From Pseudomonas sp. UFMG81 (GTDB lineage Bacteria > Pseudomonadota > Gammaproteobacteria > Pseudomonadales > Pseudomonadaceae): a stretch of DNA of 64,000 nt. The stretch spans positions 99,571-163,570 of the forward strand of contig NZ_JACAFQ010000017.1 of the NCBI RefSeq assembly GCF_015354575.1, given 5' to 3'. The notes beneath the pieces were generated by a model that saw nothing but the letters and a program-made list of their open reading frames with translations, was not told the origin of the DNA and ran no database searches. Both the position numbers and the translations under genes were made by a program. Shown here piece by piece: positions 55,882-64,000 of this stretch; positions within the stretch are counted from its first letter, which is position 1; each line of letters begins with the position of its first letter.

Positions 55882-57431
55882 GCGTCCATCCTGGGGGCTG
55901 CGTCGTGCAGCAGGGCGTCACGTTTCTGGTAGCCGGCGAAGGCGGCGGCGAGGAGCTGGTCCTGGCTCCAGTGGTCACGGTCGAAGGTGTCGATCAGGCG
56001 GCCGGCGCTGAGCACGGCGATGCGGTCACAGATCAGCATCAGCTCGCGCAAGTCGCTGGACACCACCACCAGGGCCTTGCCCTGGCGGGCCTGGTCGGCG
56101 AGCAGGCCATAGATGTCGAACTTGGCACCGACGTCGATACCGCGGGTGGGCTCATCGAACAGCAGCACCTGGCAGTCGCGCTCCAGCCAGCGGCCGATCA
56201 CCACTTTCTGCTGGTTGCCGCCGGACAGCTCGCCGACCGCCTGCGCGGAGCTGGCGCTGCGGATGCGCATGGCGTCGATCTGGCGCTCGGCAAGATCGCG
56301 CTCGGCGTCGCGGTCGAGCACCCCGGCACGGGACACGGCGCCCAGGTTGCCCAAGGCGATGTTGGCGCTGATCGACTGGCTCAGCAGCAGGCCTTCGCCC
56401 TTGCGATCCTCGGTGATCAGGGCGATACCGGCGGCCACGGCGGCCTTGGGTGAGTCGATGCTCACCGGCTGCGGTGGCAGGCCGAGGGCGACCTGCCCGC
56501 TGTCGGCGCGGTCGGCACCGTAGATCAGGCGCAGCAGTTCGGTGCGCCCGGCGCCAATCAGCCCGGAGATGCCGAAGATCTCCCCCGCCCTGACCTCGAA
56601 CGACACATCGCGCACCTTGTCGCCACGGCTGAGCTTGTCGACCTTGAGCAACGGCGCGCCGATTTCGCGGCGGCCCAGGTCGATATGCTCGCCCAGTTCG
56701 CGGCCGACCATCAGGTTGACCAACTCATTGCTGCTGTAGCGCTGGATGGGTTCGGCGCACACCAGCTTGCCGTCGCGCAGCACGGCGATGCGCTGGGCCA
56801 CGCGCTGCAGCTCCTCGAGGCGATGCGAGATATAGACGATGGCTACGCCGCGCTGGCGCAGGCGCTCGATCTGGGTGAACAGCAGCTCCACCTCGCGGGC
56901 GGTGAGCATGGCCGTGGGCTCATCGAAGATCAGCACCCGGCAGTCGCCGATCAGGTTGCGGGCGATCTCGACCATCTGCTGGTGGCCGATACCCAGTTCA
57001 CCCACTGGCGTGTCCGGGTCGATGGCGTCCAGGCCCACCTGGGCCATGGCCGCCGTGGCCAGCTGGCGCAGGCGCTTCTGGCTGATCCAGCCAAGGCGGC
57101 TGGGCAGGTTGTCGAGGAACAGGTTCTCGGCCACGGTCAGGGTGGGCAGCAGGTTGAGCTCCTGCATCACCATGCGCACACCCAGACGCTCGGCTTCGGC
57201 GCGGCTGCCGGGGGTGTAGGGCTGGCCACGGAACAGCATCTGCCCGGTGGTGGGGGTTTCCAGGCCACTGATCAGCTTGGACAGCGTCGACTTGCCCGCG
57301 CCGTTCTCCCCGGTCAGGGCCAACACCTCGCCGCCGTGAAGCTCAAGGGTGACGTCGCCGAGCACGGGCTGGGCGTAGGTCTTGCCCAGGCCGCTGACGG
57401 CTAGCACGGTTTCATTGGCCGGTACTGACAT
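55878..57431 (-). CDS. rbsA: Ribose ABC transporter ATPase (two domains)
   Basis: The product is 517 aa with two fused ABC domains. The first has Walker A GENGAGKST and Walker B VLIFDEPTAML. The second has ELSGGNQQKVVIGRWL and LLFDEPTRGIDVGAKFDIY, with a degenerate Walker A, as is usual for RbsA. I set the start at 57431 (MSVPANET) with GGGAG upstream; the longer frame runs through a REP pair. Confidence 0.95.
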   Translation of the reverse strand: MSVPANETVLAVSGLGKTYAQPVLGDVTLELHGGEVLALTGENGAGKSTLSKLISGLETPTTGQMLFRGQPYTPGSRAEAERLGVRMVMQELNLLPTLTVAENLFLDNLPSRLGWISQKRLRQLATAAMAQVGLDAIDPDTPVGELGIGHQQMVEIARNLIGDCRVLIFDEPTAMLTAREVELLFTQIERLRQRGVAIVYISHRLEELQRVAQRIAVLRDGKLVCAEPIQRYSSNELVNLMVGRELGEHIDLGRREIGAPLLKVDKLSRGDKVRDVSFEVRAGEIFGISGLIGAGRTELLRLIYGADRADSGQVALGLPPQPVSIDSPKAAVAAGIALITEDRKGEGLLLSQSISANIALGNLGAVSRAGVLDRDAERDLAERQIDAMRIRSASSAQAVGELSGGNQQKVVIGRWLERDCQVLLFDEPTRGIDVGAKFDIYGLLADQARQGKALVVVSSDLRELMLICDRIAVLSAGRLIDTFDRDHWSQDQLLAAAFAGYQKRDALLHDAAPRMDA

Positions 57432-57467
57432 GGCCAGCTCTCCCAACAGATTCAATTGGCACGCCCC

Positions 57468-57554
57468 TTGTGGGAGCTGGCTTGCCAGCGATGCAGGCAA
57501 CGCGGTGCATGGCACCGGCTGCGCCGGTAATCGCTGGCAAGCCAGCTCCCACAA
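57468..57554. repeat. Inverted REP pair between rbsB and rbsA
   Basis: GGGAGCTGGCTTGCCAGCGA and its inverted copy TCGCTGGCAAGCCAGCTCCC, separated by about 37 bp, lie in the only large gap of the ribose operon. They would stabilise the rbsB message over the rest. Confidence 0.88.
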
Positions 57555-57569
57555 ACGGGGCCTTGCGGC

Positions 57570-58526
57570 CTATGGCTTGGTGATCAACTCGACCGGCGTC
57601 TGGATGACATTGTCGGCATCCACACCCGGCTGCTCGCCCTTGAGCATCTTCAGCGCCGCCTGGATGCCATACACCGCCTGCTGGCTGGCCGCCTGGTCGA
57701 GGGTGGCGAGCACACGGCCATCCTTGAGCATGGGCTTGATGGCATTGATGTTGTCGTAGCCGACCACCTGCACCTGGCCGGTCTTGCCGGCGGCGCGCAC
57801 GGCGGAGACTGCGCCCAGGGCCATGCTGTCGTTGCCGGCCAGCAGCGCCTTCAAGTCGGGGTATTCGTTGAGCATCGAGGCAGCCACCGCGTTGCCCTTG
57901 TCGATCTCCCAGTTGCCGGACTGCACCGAGACGATCTTCATCTGCGCGGCTTCCATCGCATCCTTGAAGCCGGCGGTGCGCTGCTGGGCGTTGGTGGTGG
58001 TCGGCACGCCTTCGATGATGCCGACCTGATCACCCGCCTTGAGCTTCTGGCTGGCCAGGTAGTCGCCGACCAGGCGCGCGCCCTTGCGGTTGTCCGGCCC
58101 TACGAACGGCACGCTGATGCCCTTGCTCTTGAGGGTTTCGGGGTCCAGGCGGTTATCGATGTTGATCACGATCACGCCCTTGTCCATGGCCTTCTTCACT
58201 GCCGAGACCAGCGCCTTGGAGTCGGCCGGCGCGATCACCAGGGCCTTGGCGCCTGCGTTGACCATCTGCTCGACGATTCGGATCTGCTCACCGGTGTCGG
58301 TTTCGTTCTTGATGCCGTTGGCGACCAGTTCGAATTCGCTGGGGTGCGCTTTCTGGTAGTCCTTGGCGCCGTCTTCCATGGTGCGGAAGAACTCGTTGGC
58401 GAGCGACTTCATCACCAGCGCGACCTTGGGCGCGTCTTCGGCATGGGCGGCAGACAGCGGCAGGGCGAAGATCAACGAGGAGAGCACAGCGAGGGCCAGC
58501 GGACGGCCGGGGAACGGCAGCTTCAT
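57570..58526 (-). CDS. rbsB: Ribose-binding periplasmic protein
   Basis: The product is 318 aa. A signal peptide (ending PLSAAHAED) precedes a type I periplasmic binding fold: VALVMKSLANEFFRTMEDGAKDYQ, IAPADSKALVSAVKKAMDKGVIVINIDNRLD and GNDSMALGAVSAVRAAG. It passes ribose to RbsAC. The ATG at 58526 has GGAG 8 nt upstream. It is first in the operon. Confidence 0.95.
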   Translation of the reverse strand: MKLPFPGRPLALAVLSSLIFALPLSAAHAEDAPKVALVMKSLANEFFRTMEDGAKDYQKAHPSEFELVANGIKNETDTGEQIRIVEQMVNAGAKALVIAPADSKALVSAVKKAMDKGVIVINIDNRLDPETLKSKGISVPFVGPDNRKGARLVGDYLASQKLKAGDQVGIIEGVPTTTNAQQRTAGFKDAMEAAQMKIVSVQSGNWEIDKGNAVAASMLNEYPDLKALLAGNDSMALGAVSAVRAAGKTGQVQVVGYDNINAIKPMLKDGRVLATLDQAASQQAVYGIQAALKMLKGEQPGVDADNVIQTPVELITKP

Positions 58527-58561
58527 GGAAATGACTCCGAATTTTGTGATTTTTATCGGAT

Positions 58562-58573
58562 GCAAACGTTTGC
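58562..58573. promoter_or_regulatory. LacI-type operator for RbsR
   Basis: The perfect palindrome GCAAACGTTTGC, with the CG centre typical of LacI-family operators, lies 36 bp upstream of the rbsB ATG. Confidence 0.78.
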
Positions 58574-58693
58574 GGTGACTCACTATGGAAACAGGCCCCG
58601 CGTTTGTCAAATCCATCGTGTGGGCAAATTGCCGCCACGCCGGTCGGATTATCCGTGATTTATCCGAAAAACCGAACATCTTTCCTACACTCG

Positions 58694-58707
58694 TTCGGAT
58701 TGCCGAA
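58694..58707. promoter_or_regulatory. AauR-type activator site
   Basis: TTCGG-ATTG-CCGAA matches perfectly the TTCGGN4CCGAA motif of AauR, the response regulator for acidic amino acid use in Pseudomonas. It lies about 90 bp upstream of the sigma-54 element at 58796. Confidence 0.72.
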
Positions 58708-58795
58708 CGACTGCAGCCGGCGAAGGCTACCGCATTCACGTTACACACCATGAATATCAATGGCTTGAAGATGAAATACGACGAACGGTAGTAGC

Positions 58796-58811
58796 TGGTA
58801 CGAAATCTGCC
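58796..58811 (+). promoter_or_regulatory. Sigma-54 promoter of ansB
   Basis: TGGTAC-N5-CTGC has GG and GC 10 bp apart and lies 52 bp before the ATG. It departs from the consensus at only two positions. Confidence 0.6.
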
Positions 58812-58862
58812 TTTGCAGTCATGCGACACAGCACACATCTCACCAGGAAGAGAGAAGCAGAA

Positions 58863-59954
58863 ATGATCCATACCGCACTGAAGACCTTCGCCCCGGGCGC
58901 CCTGGCCCTGCTGCTGGTCCTGCCGACCGCCGTTTCCGCCAAGGAAGCCGCGCAACAACAGAAGCTCGCCAACGTGGTGATCCTCGCCACCGGCGGCACC
59001 ATCGCCGGTGCCGGCGCCAGCGCCGCCAACAGCGCCACCTACCAGGCCGCCAAGCTGGGTATCGACAAACTGATTGCCGGCGTGCCGGAGCTGGCCGACA
59101 TTGCCAACGTACGCGGCGAGCAAGTGATGCAGATCGCCTCGGAGAGCATCGGCAACGACGACCTGCTCAAGCTGGGCAAGCGCGTCGCCGAGCTGGCCGA
59201 GAGCAAGGATGTCGACGGCATCGTCATTACCCACGGCACCGACACCCTGGAAGAGACCGCCTACTTCCTCAACCTGGTGGAGAAGACCGACAAGCCAATC
59301 ATCGTCGTCGGTTCCATGCGCCCGGGCACTGCCATGTCCGCCGACGGCATGCTCAACCTGTACAACGCCGTGGCCGTGGCCGGCAGCAAGGACGCGCGCG
59401 GCAAGGGCGTGCTGGTGACCATGAACGACGAGATCCAGTCGGGTCGCGACGTGAGCAAGTCGGTCAACATCAAGACCGAGGCGTTCAAGAGCCAATGGGG
59501 CCCGCTGGGCATGGTGGTGGAAGGCAAGTCCTACTTCTTCCGCCTGCCAGCCAAGCGTCACACGGTCAATTCGGAATTCGACATCAAGCAGATCAGCAGC
59601 CTGCCCCAGGTCGACATCGCCTACGGCTATGGCAACGTGACCGACACTGCCTACAAGGCACTCGCCCAAGGCGGCGCCAAGGCGATCATCCATGCCGGTA
59701 CCGGCAACGGCTCGGTGTCCTCGCGGGTAGTCCCTGCCCTGCAGGAACTGCGCAAGGAGGGTGTGCAGATCATTCGTTCGTCCCACGTCAACCAGGGCGG
59801 TTTCGTACTGCGCAACGCCGAACAGCCTGACGACAAGAACGACTGGGTCGTGGCCCACGACCTGAACCCGCAGAAAGCCCGCATCCTGGCCATGGTCGCC
59901 ATGACCAAGACCCAGGACAGCAAAGAGCTGCAGCGGATCTTCTGGGAATACTGA
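58863..59954 (+). CDS. ansB: Periplasmic glutaminase-asparaginase
   Basis: The product is 363 aa with a signal peptide ending TAVSAKEA. Type II L-asparaginase/glutaminase: catalytic Thr46 in ATGGTIAG and the second Thr in ITHGTDTLEETAYFL, with the triad Lys further on. It hydrolyses glutamine and asparagine to glutamate and aspartate in the periplasm. Length and sequence match the Pseudomonas enzyme family. The promoter shows AauR and sigma-54 signals. The ATG at 58863 follows a purine-rich site; an in-frame ATG at 58821 is at the predicted transcription start. Confidence 0.95.
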   Translation: MIHTALKTFAPGALALLLVLPTAVSAKEAAQQQKLANVVILATGGTIAGAGASAANSATYQAAKLGIDKLIAGVPELADIANVRGEQVMQIASESIGNDDLLKLGKRVAELAESKDVDGIVITHGTDTLEETAYFLNLVEKTDKPIIVVGSMRPGTAMSADGMLNLYNAVAVAGSKDARGKGVLVTMNDEIQSGRDVSKSVNIKTEAFKSQWGPLGMVVEGKSYFFRLPAKRHTVNSEFDIKQISSLPQVDIAYGYGNVTDTAYKALAQGGAKAIIHAGTGNGSVSSRVVPALQELRKEGVQIIRSSHVNQGGFVLRNAEQPDDKNDWVVAHDLNPQKARILAMVAMTKTQDSKELQRIFWEY

Positions 59955-59968
59955 TCCCTGCCTGAAAC

Positions 59969-59993
59969 CGCCGCGGCACCTGGCCGCGGCGGC
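59969..59993. terminator. GC-rich hairpin between convergent ansB and lipase
   Basis: The stem CCGCCGCGGC/GCCGCGGCGG has a 5-nt loop. No T-run follows, so termination efficiency is uncertain. Confidence 0.5.
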
Positions 59994-60002
59994 CTCATTC
60001 GG

Positions 60003-61853
60003 TCAGGCGATGACCACCTGCCCGTCCGCCAGGCCCTGCCCGGCGATCCCCACCAGCGTCACGCTGTCCTTGCCGAAGCTCAGCACCAGGTCATTGCCCA
60101 CCTGGCTGAGGTGATCGCGCCAGTCCGGCGCCGCCGTACCGCCGTCCACGCCCATGAACACCAGTCGATCCTGACCACTGAAGTCCAGCACCCGGTCCTG
60201 GCCGAAATGGCCATCGAACAGGAAGGTATCGCGCCCTGCCCCGCCGCTGAGCGTGTCGTTGCCGACGCCACCCACCAGCACATCGTTGCCGGCGCCGCCC
60301 ACCAGGCGATCATCACCGCCCAAGCCGAACAGCCACTGCCCCTGGCTGCCCGCCTGCAGCGTGTCACCCGCCTGGCCACCACTCTGCGCGGCGGCATAGG
60401 GGTTGAGCTTGCCACTGGCGAGCAGGCCGTCCGCGGCCACCGCATGAGTGACTTCCTTGCTGAAGATCACCAGGCTCGGCTCCTTGCTCACCAGGCTCTC
60501 GACGTTGCGCACCAGGCTGATACCGCCGCCGGCATCACGCACGTACAAGGTGCCCTGGGCGTCGCGGGCGATGCTCAGGTTGGCCAGCGCATCGCCAAGC
60601 TTCAGGGTGTCGTGGCCGCTGCCGCCGTCGATCAGGTTGAAGCCGCCGTCGTCGCGGAAGGTGTCGTTGCCGGCACGCCCTTCCAGGTAATCGTTGCCGC
60701 GCCCGCCGTGAATCAGGTCGGCCTGCTCGCTGCCAATGATGAAGGTACTGCCCTTGTGCGCCTCGGCATTGCGGTTGAGGTCCTCGACCCAGGTCGAGCC
60801 GCGGGTCACGTCGGACAGGTTGCTGACCACGATGGTCGAGTCGCGGCTGGTCCACTGATAGAAGCTCGAATCCAGCACCCGGCCGAGGCCATCGGTATAG
60901 GCGGCCGGCAGGTGCGACAGCCAGGTGGCGATGTTGCCGATGGAGAACGGCAGCAGGTTCCAGGCATCCGAGGCGTAGTGGTCGTTGAAGTTGACGATGT
61001 TGTTGGTGGCTGAAGCCTTGGCGCCGTCGTGTACGCCGACGGTGCCCCAGGTGGCCGAGGTGCCGTCGAGCACGCGGAACACCGGATCGTTCTCATAACC
61101 GATGTTGAGCACCTTGTCGGGGTTGGCGGCCTGGGTCGGCGAGGCGAACGCGACGTAGCGCGAATCCCCGTAGAAGCCACCCCAACGCGACGCGCTCAGG
61201 TCGGCCAGGCTGTTGACCGCCAGGCCGCCCAGGCTGTGGCCGCTGACGGTGATGTCGGCGCCGGTCAGGCCATGGCCCTTGGCGAACGCCGCGACGCTGC
61301 CCAGCAGGCCGTCGAAGGCATTGGCCGCATAGTCGCGGGCGTAGCCGGCCGGCCCCAGCGCGGCCAGCAGGTCGTTGACCGCATCGCCGAGGGTGTCGCC
61401 CAGCAGGTTCTCGCGCGGCCCGCTGGTACCACGGAAGGCGATGCCGATGCCGGTCAGTTGGCCGTTGGCGTCATAGCGCCCGAGAATTTCCACCTGGGCA
61501 CTGGTGTAGCCAGGTGTTTCACCGTGAAACGTGCCGCGCGCGTCGGTCTTGCCCAGGTAGCCCAACTGCGCGGCGCTGATCGGTGTCCAGCCGGCGGCCT
61601 GCACCTGGGCCAGGGCCTTGGCTTCGGAGTCGGGGTTCCAGGGGATGCCTGGAATCACGCCCTGGCTGTCAGTGCCGCCGATCAGCGCCTTGACCAGCGT
61701 GGCGGGCAGGCCGAGGCCAAAACCGTGTTGCTGGTAGCCGGCGGCGAAACCATCGTCGATACCGTGGTAGGCGTACATGGCCAGGGCCATGGCGTCCTTG
61801 TAAAGCGCGCCGGAGGCCGCGCTGCCGAGTTGCTTGTAGTCGAATACGGGCAT
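60003..61853 (-). CDS. Family I.3 RTX lipase (polyurethanase-type), type I secreted
   Basis: The product is 616 aa. It has no Sec signal; the N-terminal alpha/beta hydrolase has catalytic Ser207 in GHSLGG, with Asp256 and His314 at the positions expected of family I.3 lipases (one residue later than the 207/255/313 of the MIS38-type enzyme). Two RTX blocks follow: GGRGNDYLEGRAGND around residue 430, and GGDDRLVGGAGNDVLVGGVGNDTLSGGAGRDTF near residue 550. They bind calcium after export through an ABC-type (type I) secretion channel. The length equals that of the 617-residue polyurethanase group, longer than TliA-type lipases (~476). No exporter genes adjoin it. Confidence 0.92.
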   Translation of the reverse strand: MPVFDYKQLGSAASGALYKDAMALAMYAYHGIDDGFAAGYQQHGFGLGLPATLVKALIGGTDSQGVIPGIPWNPDSEAKALAQVQAAGWTPISAAQLGYLGKTDARGTFHGETPGYTSAQVEILGRYDANGQLTGIGIAFRGTSGPRENLLGDTLGDAVNDLLAALGPAGYARDYAANAFDGLLGSVAAFAKGHGLTGADITVSGHSLGGLAVNSLADLSASRWGGFYGDSRYVAFASPTQAANPDKVLNIGYENDPVFRVLDGTSATWGTVGVHDGAKASATNNIVNFNDHYASDAWNLLPFSIGNIATWLSHLPAAYTDGLGRVLDSSFYQWTSRDSTIVVSNLSDVTRGSTWVEDLNRNAEAHKGSTFIIGSEQADLIHGGRGNDYLEGRAGNDTFRDDGGFNLIDGGSGHDTLKLGDALANLSIARDAQGTLYVRDAGGGISLVRNVESLVSKEPSLVIFSKEVTHAVAADGLLASGKLNPYAAAQSGGQAGDTLQAGSQGQWLFGLGGDDRLVGGAGNDVLVGGVGNDTLSGGAGRDTFLFDGHFGQDRVLDFSGQDRLVFMGVDGGTAAPDWRDHLSQVGNDLVLSFGKDSVTLVGIAGQGLADGQVVIA

Positions 61854-62090
61854 TGGGTGACATCCCTGTTGCATGTAGGAAATTCGCCCCAGCGACATCG
61901 TCCAGTGACACGACTGATAGGCGAAGGGCCAAACTTCGCATGCTCCCGGCCCGAGGTCCAACCCACTGGCTGGGGCAACCCTGCCAAAAGTGCGGGCATA
62001 AAACCTGTACATGCATACAGATAAAACTTGCCTGCTCGCCCTGGCTTGCGCATCCTAGTGGCCACCTCCTGTGATGAAGCGTTCCCGGCC

Positions 62091-64000
62091 ATGCGCCTGT
62101 TCCTCTGCGAAAAACCCTCCCAGGCAAAAGACATCGCCAAGGTGCTCGGCGCCCAGCGCCGTGGCGACGGCTGCTGGCAAGGCACCGACGTGTGCGTGAC
62201 CTGGTGCATCGGCCACCTGCTGGAAACGGCCCCGCCCGACAGCTATGACGCGCGCTACAAGCGCTGGTCGCTGGAGGACCTGCCGATCATTCCCGAAAAG
62301 TGGAAGATGACCGTCAAGCCCAAGACCGCCAGCCAGTTCAAGGCGGTCAAGCGCCTGCTCGGCGAGGCTCGCGAACTGGTGATCGCCACCGACGCCGACC
62401 GCGAGGGCGAGATGATCGCCCGCGAGCTGGTCGAGCATTGCCGCTACCGTGGCCCGATCCAGCGCCTGTGGCTATCGGCCCTGGACGACGCCTCGATCCG
62501 CAAGGCCCTGGGCCGGCTGCTGCCCGGGCAGGAAACCTTCAGCCTCTACCATTCGGCGCTGGGCCGTTCGCGCGCCGACTGGCTAATCGGCATGAACATG
62601 AGCCGCCTGTTCACCCTGCTCGGCCGCCAGTCCGGCTATCAGGGCGTACTGCCAGTGGGCAGGGTGCAGACCCCGACGCTACGCCTGGTGGTGGACCGCG
62701 ACCGTAGCATCGCCGATTTCGTGCCCGTTCCCTTCTGGGCCATCGACGTGCAACTGGAAAGCGCGGGCCAAGTGTTCAATGCACAATGGCGCGCCCCAGA
62801 AGACGCCTGTGACGACCAGAGCCGCTGCCTGCACCAGGCACTGGCGCAACAGGCCGCCGTCGCCATGCAGGCCGCAGGCGTGGCGCGGGTGCTCAAGGTG
62901 GCCACCGAGCGCGTGCGCGAAGCGGCGCCGCTGCCCTTCGACCTGGGCACGCTGCAGGAACTGTGCTCGAAAAAATTCGGCCTCGGCGCCCAGGAAACCC
63001 TGGACATCGCCCAGGCGCTGTATGAAACCCACAAGCTGATCACCTACCCGCGCAGCGACAGCGGCTACCTGCCACTCAGCCAGCACGGCGAGGCGCCGGC
63101 GATCCTCGCCGCGCTGCAACGTGCCGATGCCAGCCTCGCCCCCCTGCAAGCGCACCTCGACGCACAACGCCGCTCACGGGCGTGGAACGACCAGAAGGTC
63201 AGCGCCCACCACGGCATCATCCCCACCGCCGCCGCCAGCGACCCGTCGCGCCTGCCGCCCAAGCACAAGGCGGTGTACACGCTGATCCGCGCCCGTTACC
63301 TGGCGCAGTTCCTGCCCAACCATGAATACGACCGCACACAAGCCGAGTTCGACTGCGCCGGTCATGCCTTGCGCGCAGTGGGCAAGCAGATCGTCGAACC
63401 GGGCTGGCGCCGCGCACTGCCCGAGGCGCTCACCCCGGCCAAAGGCCGCGAGGCGCCCCCGGCGCAGGTACTGCCAACGCTTCGCGAGGGCCAGGACTGC
63501 GCGGTGCACGATCTGCAATTGAAAGACCTGTGGACCCAACCACCCAAGCCCTTCACCGAAGGCGACCTGATCAAGGCGATGAAGAACGTCGCCAAGCTGG
63601 TGGACGACCCGCTACTGAAGCAGAAACTCAAGGAAACCACCGGCATCGGCACCGAGGCCACCCGCGCCAGCATCATCCAGGGCCTGCTCGACCGCGGCTA
63701 CCTGGTCAAGCAGGGCAAGGCGCTGTCGGCCACCCCCGCCGCCTTCAGCCTGATCGACGCGGTGCCCCGCGCCATCGCCGACCCCGGCACCACGGCGATC
63801 TGGGAGCAGGCGTTGGACATGGTGCAAAGCGGTGAGATGACCCTCGAAGAGTTCGTCGCCCGGCAGTCAGCGTGGATGGGCAAGCTGGTGCAGCGTTGCG
63901 CGGGGATGCGCCTGACCATCAGCGGGCCACCGCTGGCGCCTGGCGGCAAGGGTGCACCGTGGAAGAAGAAGCGTGGGGGTGGGGGCAAGCGCAAGGGGGC
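62091..64000 (+). CDS. topB: DNA topoisomerase III, 3' end outside the window
   Basis: At least 636 codons are present and the frame is open to the last base, so only the end of the C-terminal tail is missing. TOPRIM motifs are RLFLCEKPSQAKDIAKVLG and ATDADREGEMIARELVEHC. The catalytic Tyr is in LITYPRSDSGYLP. The tail becomes very basic and glycine-rich (PWKKKRGGGGKRKG). Topo III decatenates and resolves recombination intermediates. The Shine-Dalgarno is weak, but MRLFLCEKPSQ is the family start. Confidence 0.96.
   Translation, partial: MRLFLCEKPSQAKDIAKVLGAQRRGDGCWQGTDVCVTWCIGHLLETAPPDSYDARYKRWSLEDLPIIPEKWKMTVKPKTASQFKAVKRLLGEARELVIATDADREGEMIARELVEHCRYRGPIQRLWLSALDDASIRKALGRLLPGQETFSLYHSALGRSRADWLIGMNMSRLFTLLGRQSGYQGVLPVGRVQTPTLRLVVDRDRSIADFVPVPFWAIDVQLESAGQVFNAQWRAPEDACDDQSRCLHQALAQQAAVAMQAAGVARVLKVATERVREAAPLPFDLGTLQELCSKKFGLGAQETLDIAQALYETHKLITYPRSDSGYLPLSQHGEAPAILAALQRADASLAPLQAHLDAQRRSRAWNDQKVSAHHGIIPTAAASDPSRLPPKHKAVYTLIRARYLAQFLPNHEYDRTQAEFDCAGHALRAVGKQIVEPGWRRALPEALTPAKGREAPPAQVLPTLREGQDCAVHDLQLKDLWTQPPKPFTEGDLIKAMKNVAKLVDDPLLKQKLKETTGIGTEATRASIIQGLLDRGYLVKQGKALSATPAAFSLIDAVPRAIADPGTTAIWEQALDMVQSGEMTLEEFVARQSAWMGKLVQRCAGMRLTISGPPLAPGGKGAPWKKKRGGGGKRKG

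Noticed and set aside
57570..59858. Single 762-codon minus-strand frame covering rbsB and the ansB region
   Set aside because: Only the first-strand part from 58526 down is RbsB with its signal peptide; the rest is antisense to ansB and crosses both promoters.

Overview
The window is a GC-rich chromosomal segment whose gene content points to Pseudomonas, most likely the P. putida group. The main grounds are the mtlR-mtlEFGK-mtlD-mtlY-mtlZ polyol operon, the rbsBACRKD-nucleoside hydrolase operon, the thrS-infC-rpmI-rplT-pheST-ihfA-merR translation cluster, the RpoN/AauR-type asparaginase promoter, and many REP hairpins of the kind common in P. putida-like genomes. This assignment rests on family recognition only; no database search was run.

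Layout. 0-4 kb: the end of a GGDEF protein, an exported malate:quinone oxidoreductase, and a translationally coupled radical-SAM/DUF4130 pair behind a perfect LexA box. 4-11 kb: a Fur-boxed TonB-dependent siderophore receptor, a YddG-type exporter, a SufR-like Fe-S regulator with a small exported protein, two VOC-fold proteins, an AraC/GyrI regulator and a GNAT acetyltransferase. 11-15 kb: a lipoprotein, a PP2C-like phosphatase, a coupled phosphoribosyltransferase-SLOG-like pair and a DUF1993 protein. 15-16 kb: a gene-free repeat island made of two inverted ~260-bp repeats, REPs and microsatellites. 16-23.5 kb: an OprD porin, a DUF2790 protein, a two-TM protein, and a large multicopper oxidase with a Sco/cytochrome c partner behind a sigma-54 promoter. 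23.5-25.5 kb: an orphan type VI secretion unit made of hcp, a DUF4225 effector candidate and two tandem membrane proteins (candidate immunity proteins), the second of them frameshifted. 25.6-29.5 kb: metY, a membrane protein, a second tandem pair of small membrane proteins (again one frameshifted) and a small orphan protein.

29.9-39.5 kb is a complete mannitol/arabitol/sorbitol catabolic operon: an AraC regulator, an ABC importer, mannitol dehydrogenase, xylulokinase and fructokinase. 39.5-42 kb is a lower-GC stretch. It carries a secreted, catalytically dead methionine-aminopeptidase fold, a divergent secreted 2H phosphoesterase and remnant sequence, and ends at tRNA-Pro(GGG). 42.2-49.5 kb is the core translation operon, in which infC probably starts at AUU. 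49.8-51.5 kb holds small exported proteins and a cold-shock protein.

51.4-58.6 kb is the ribose operon with its operator. It is divergent from periplasmic glutaminase-asparaginase, whose promoter shows a perfect AauR-type palindrome and a sigma-54 element. 60-64 kb holds a family I.3 RTX lipase/polyurethanase-type enzyme and most of DNA topoisomerase III. Three themes recur: periplasmic nutrient acquisition (iron, polyols, ribose/nucleosides, Gln/Asn), metal redox chemistry (the multicopper oxidase with its Sco partner), and small accessory conflict or stress modules inserted between core genes.
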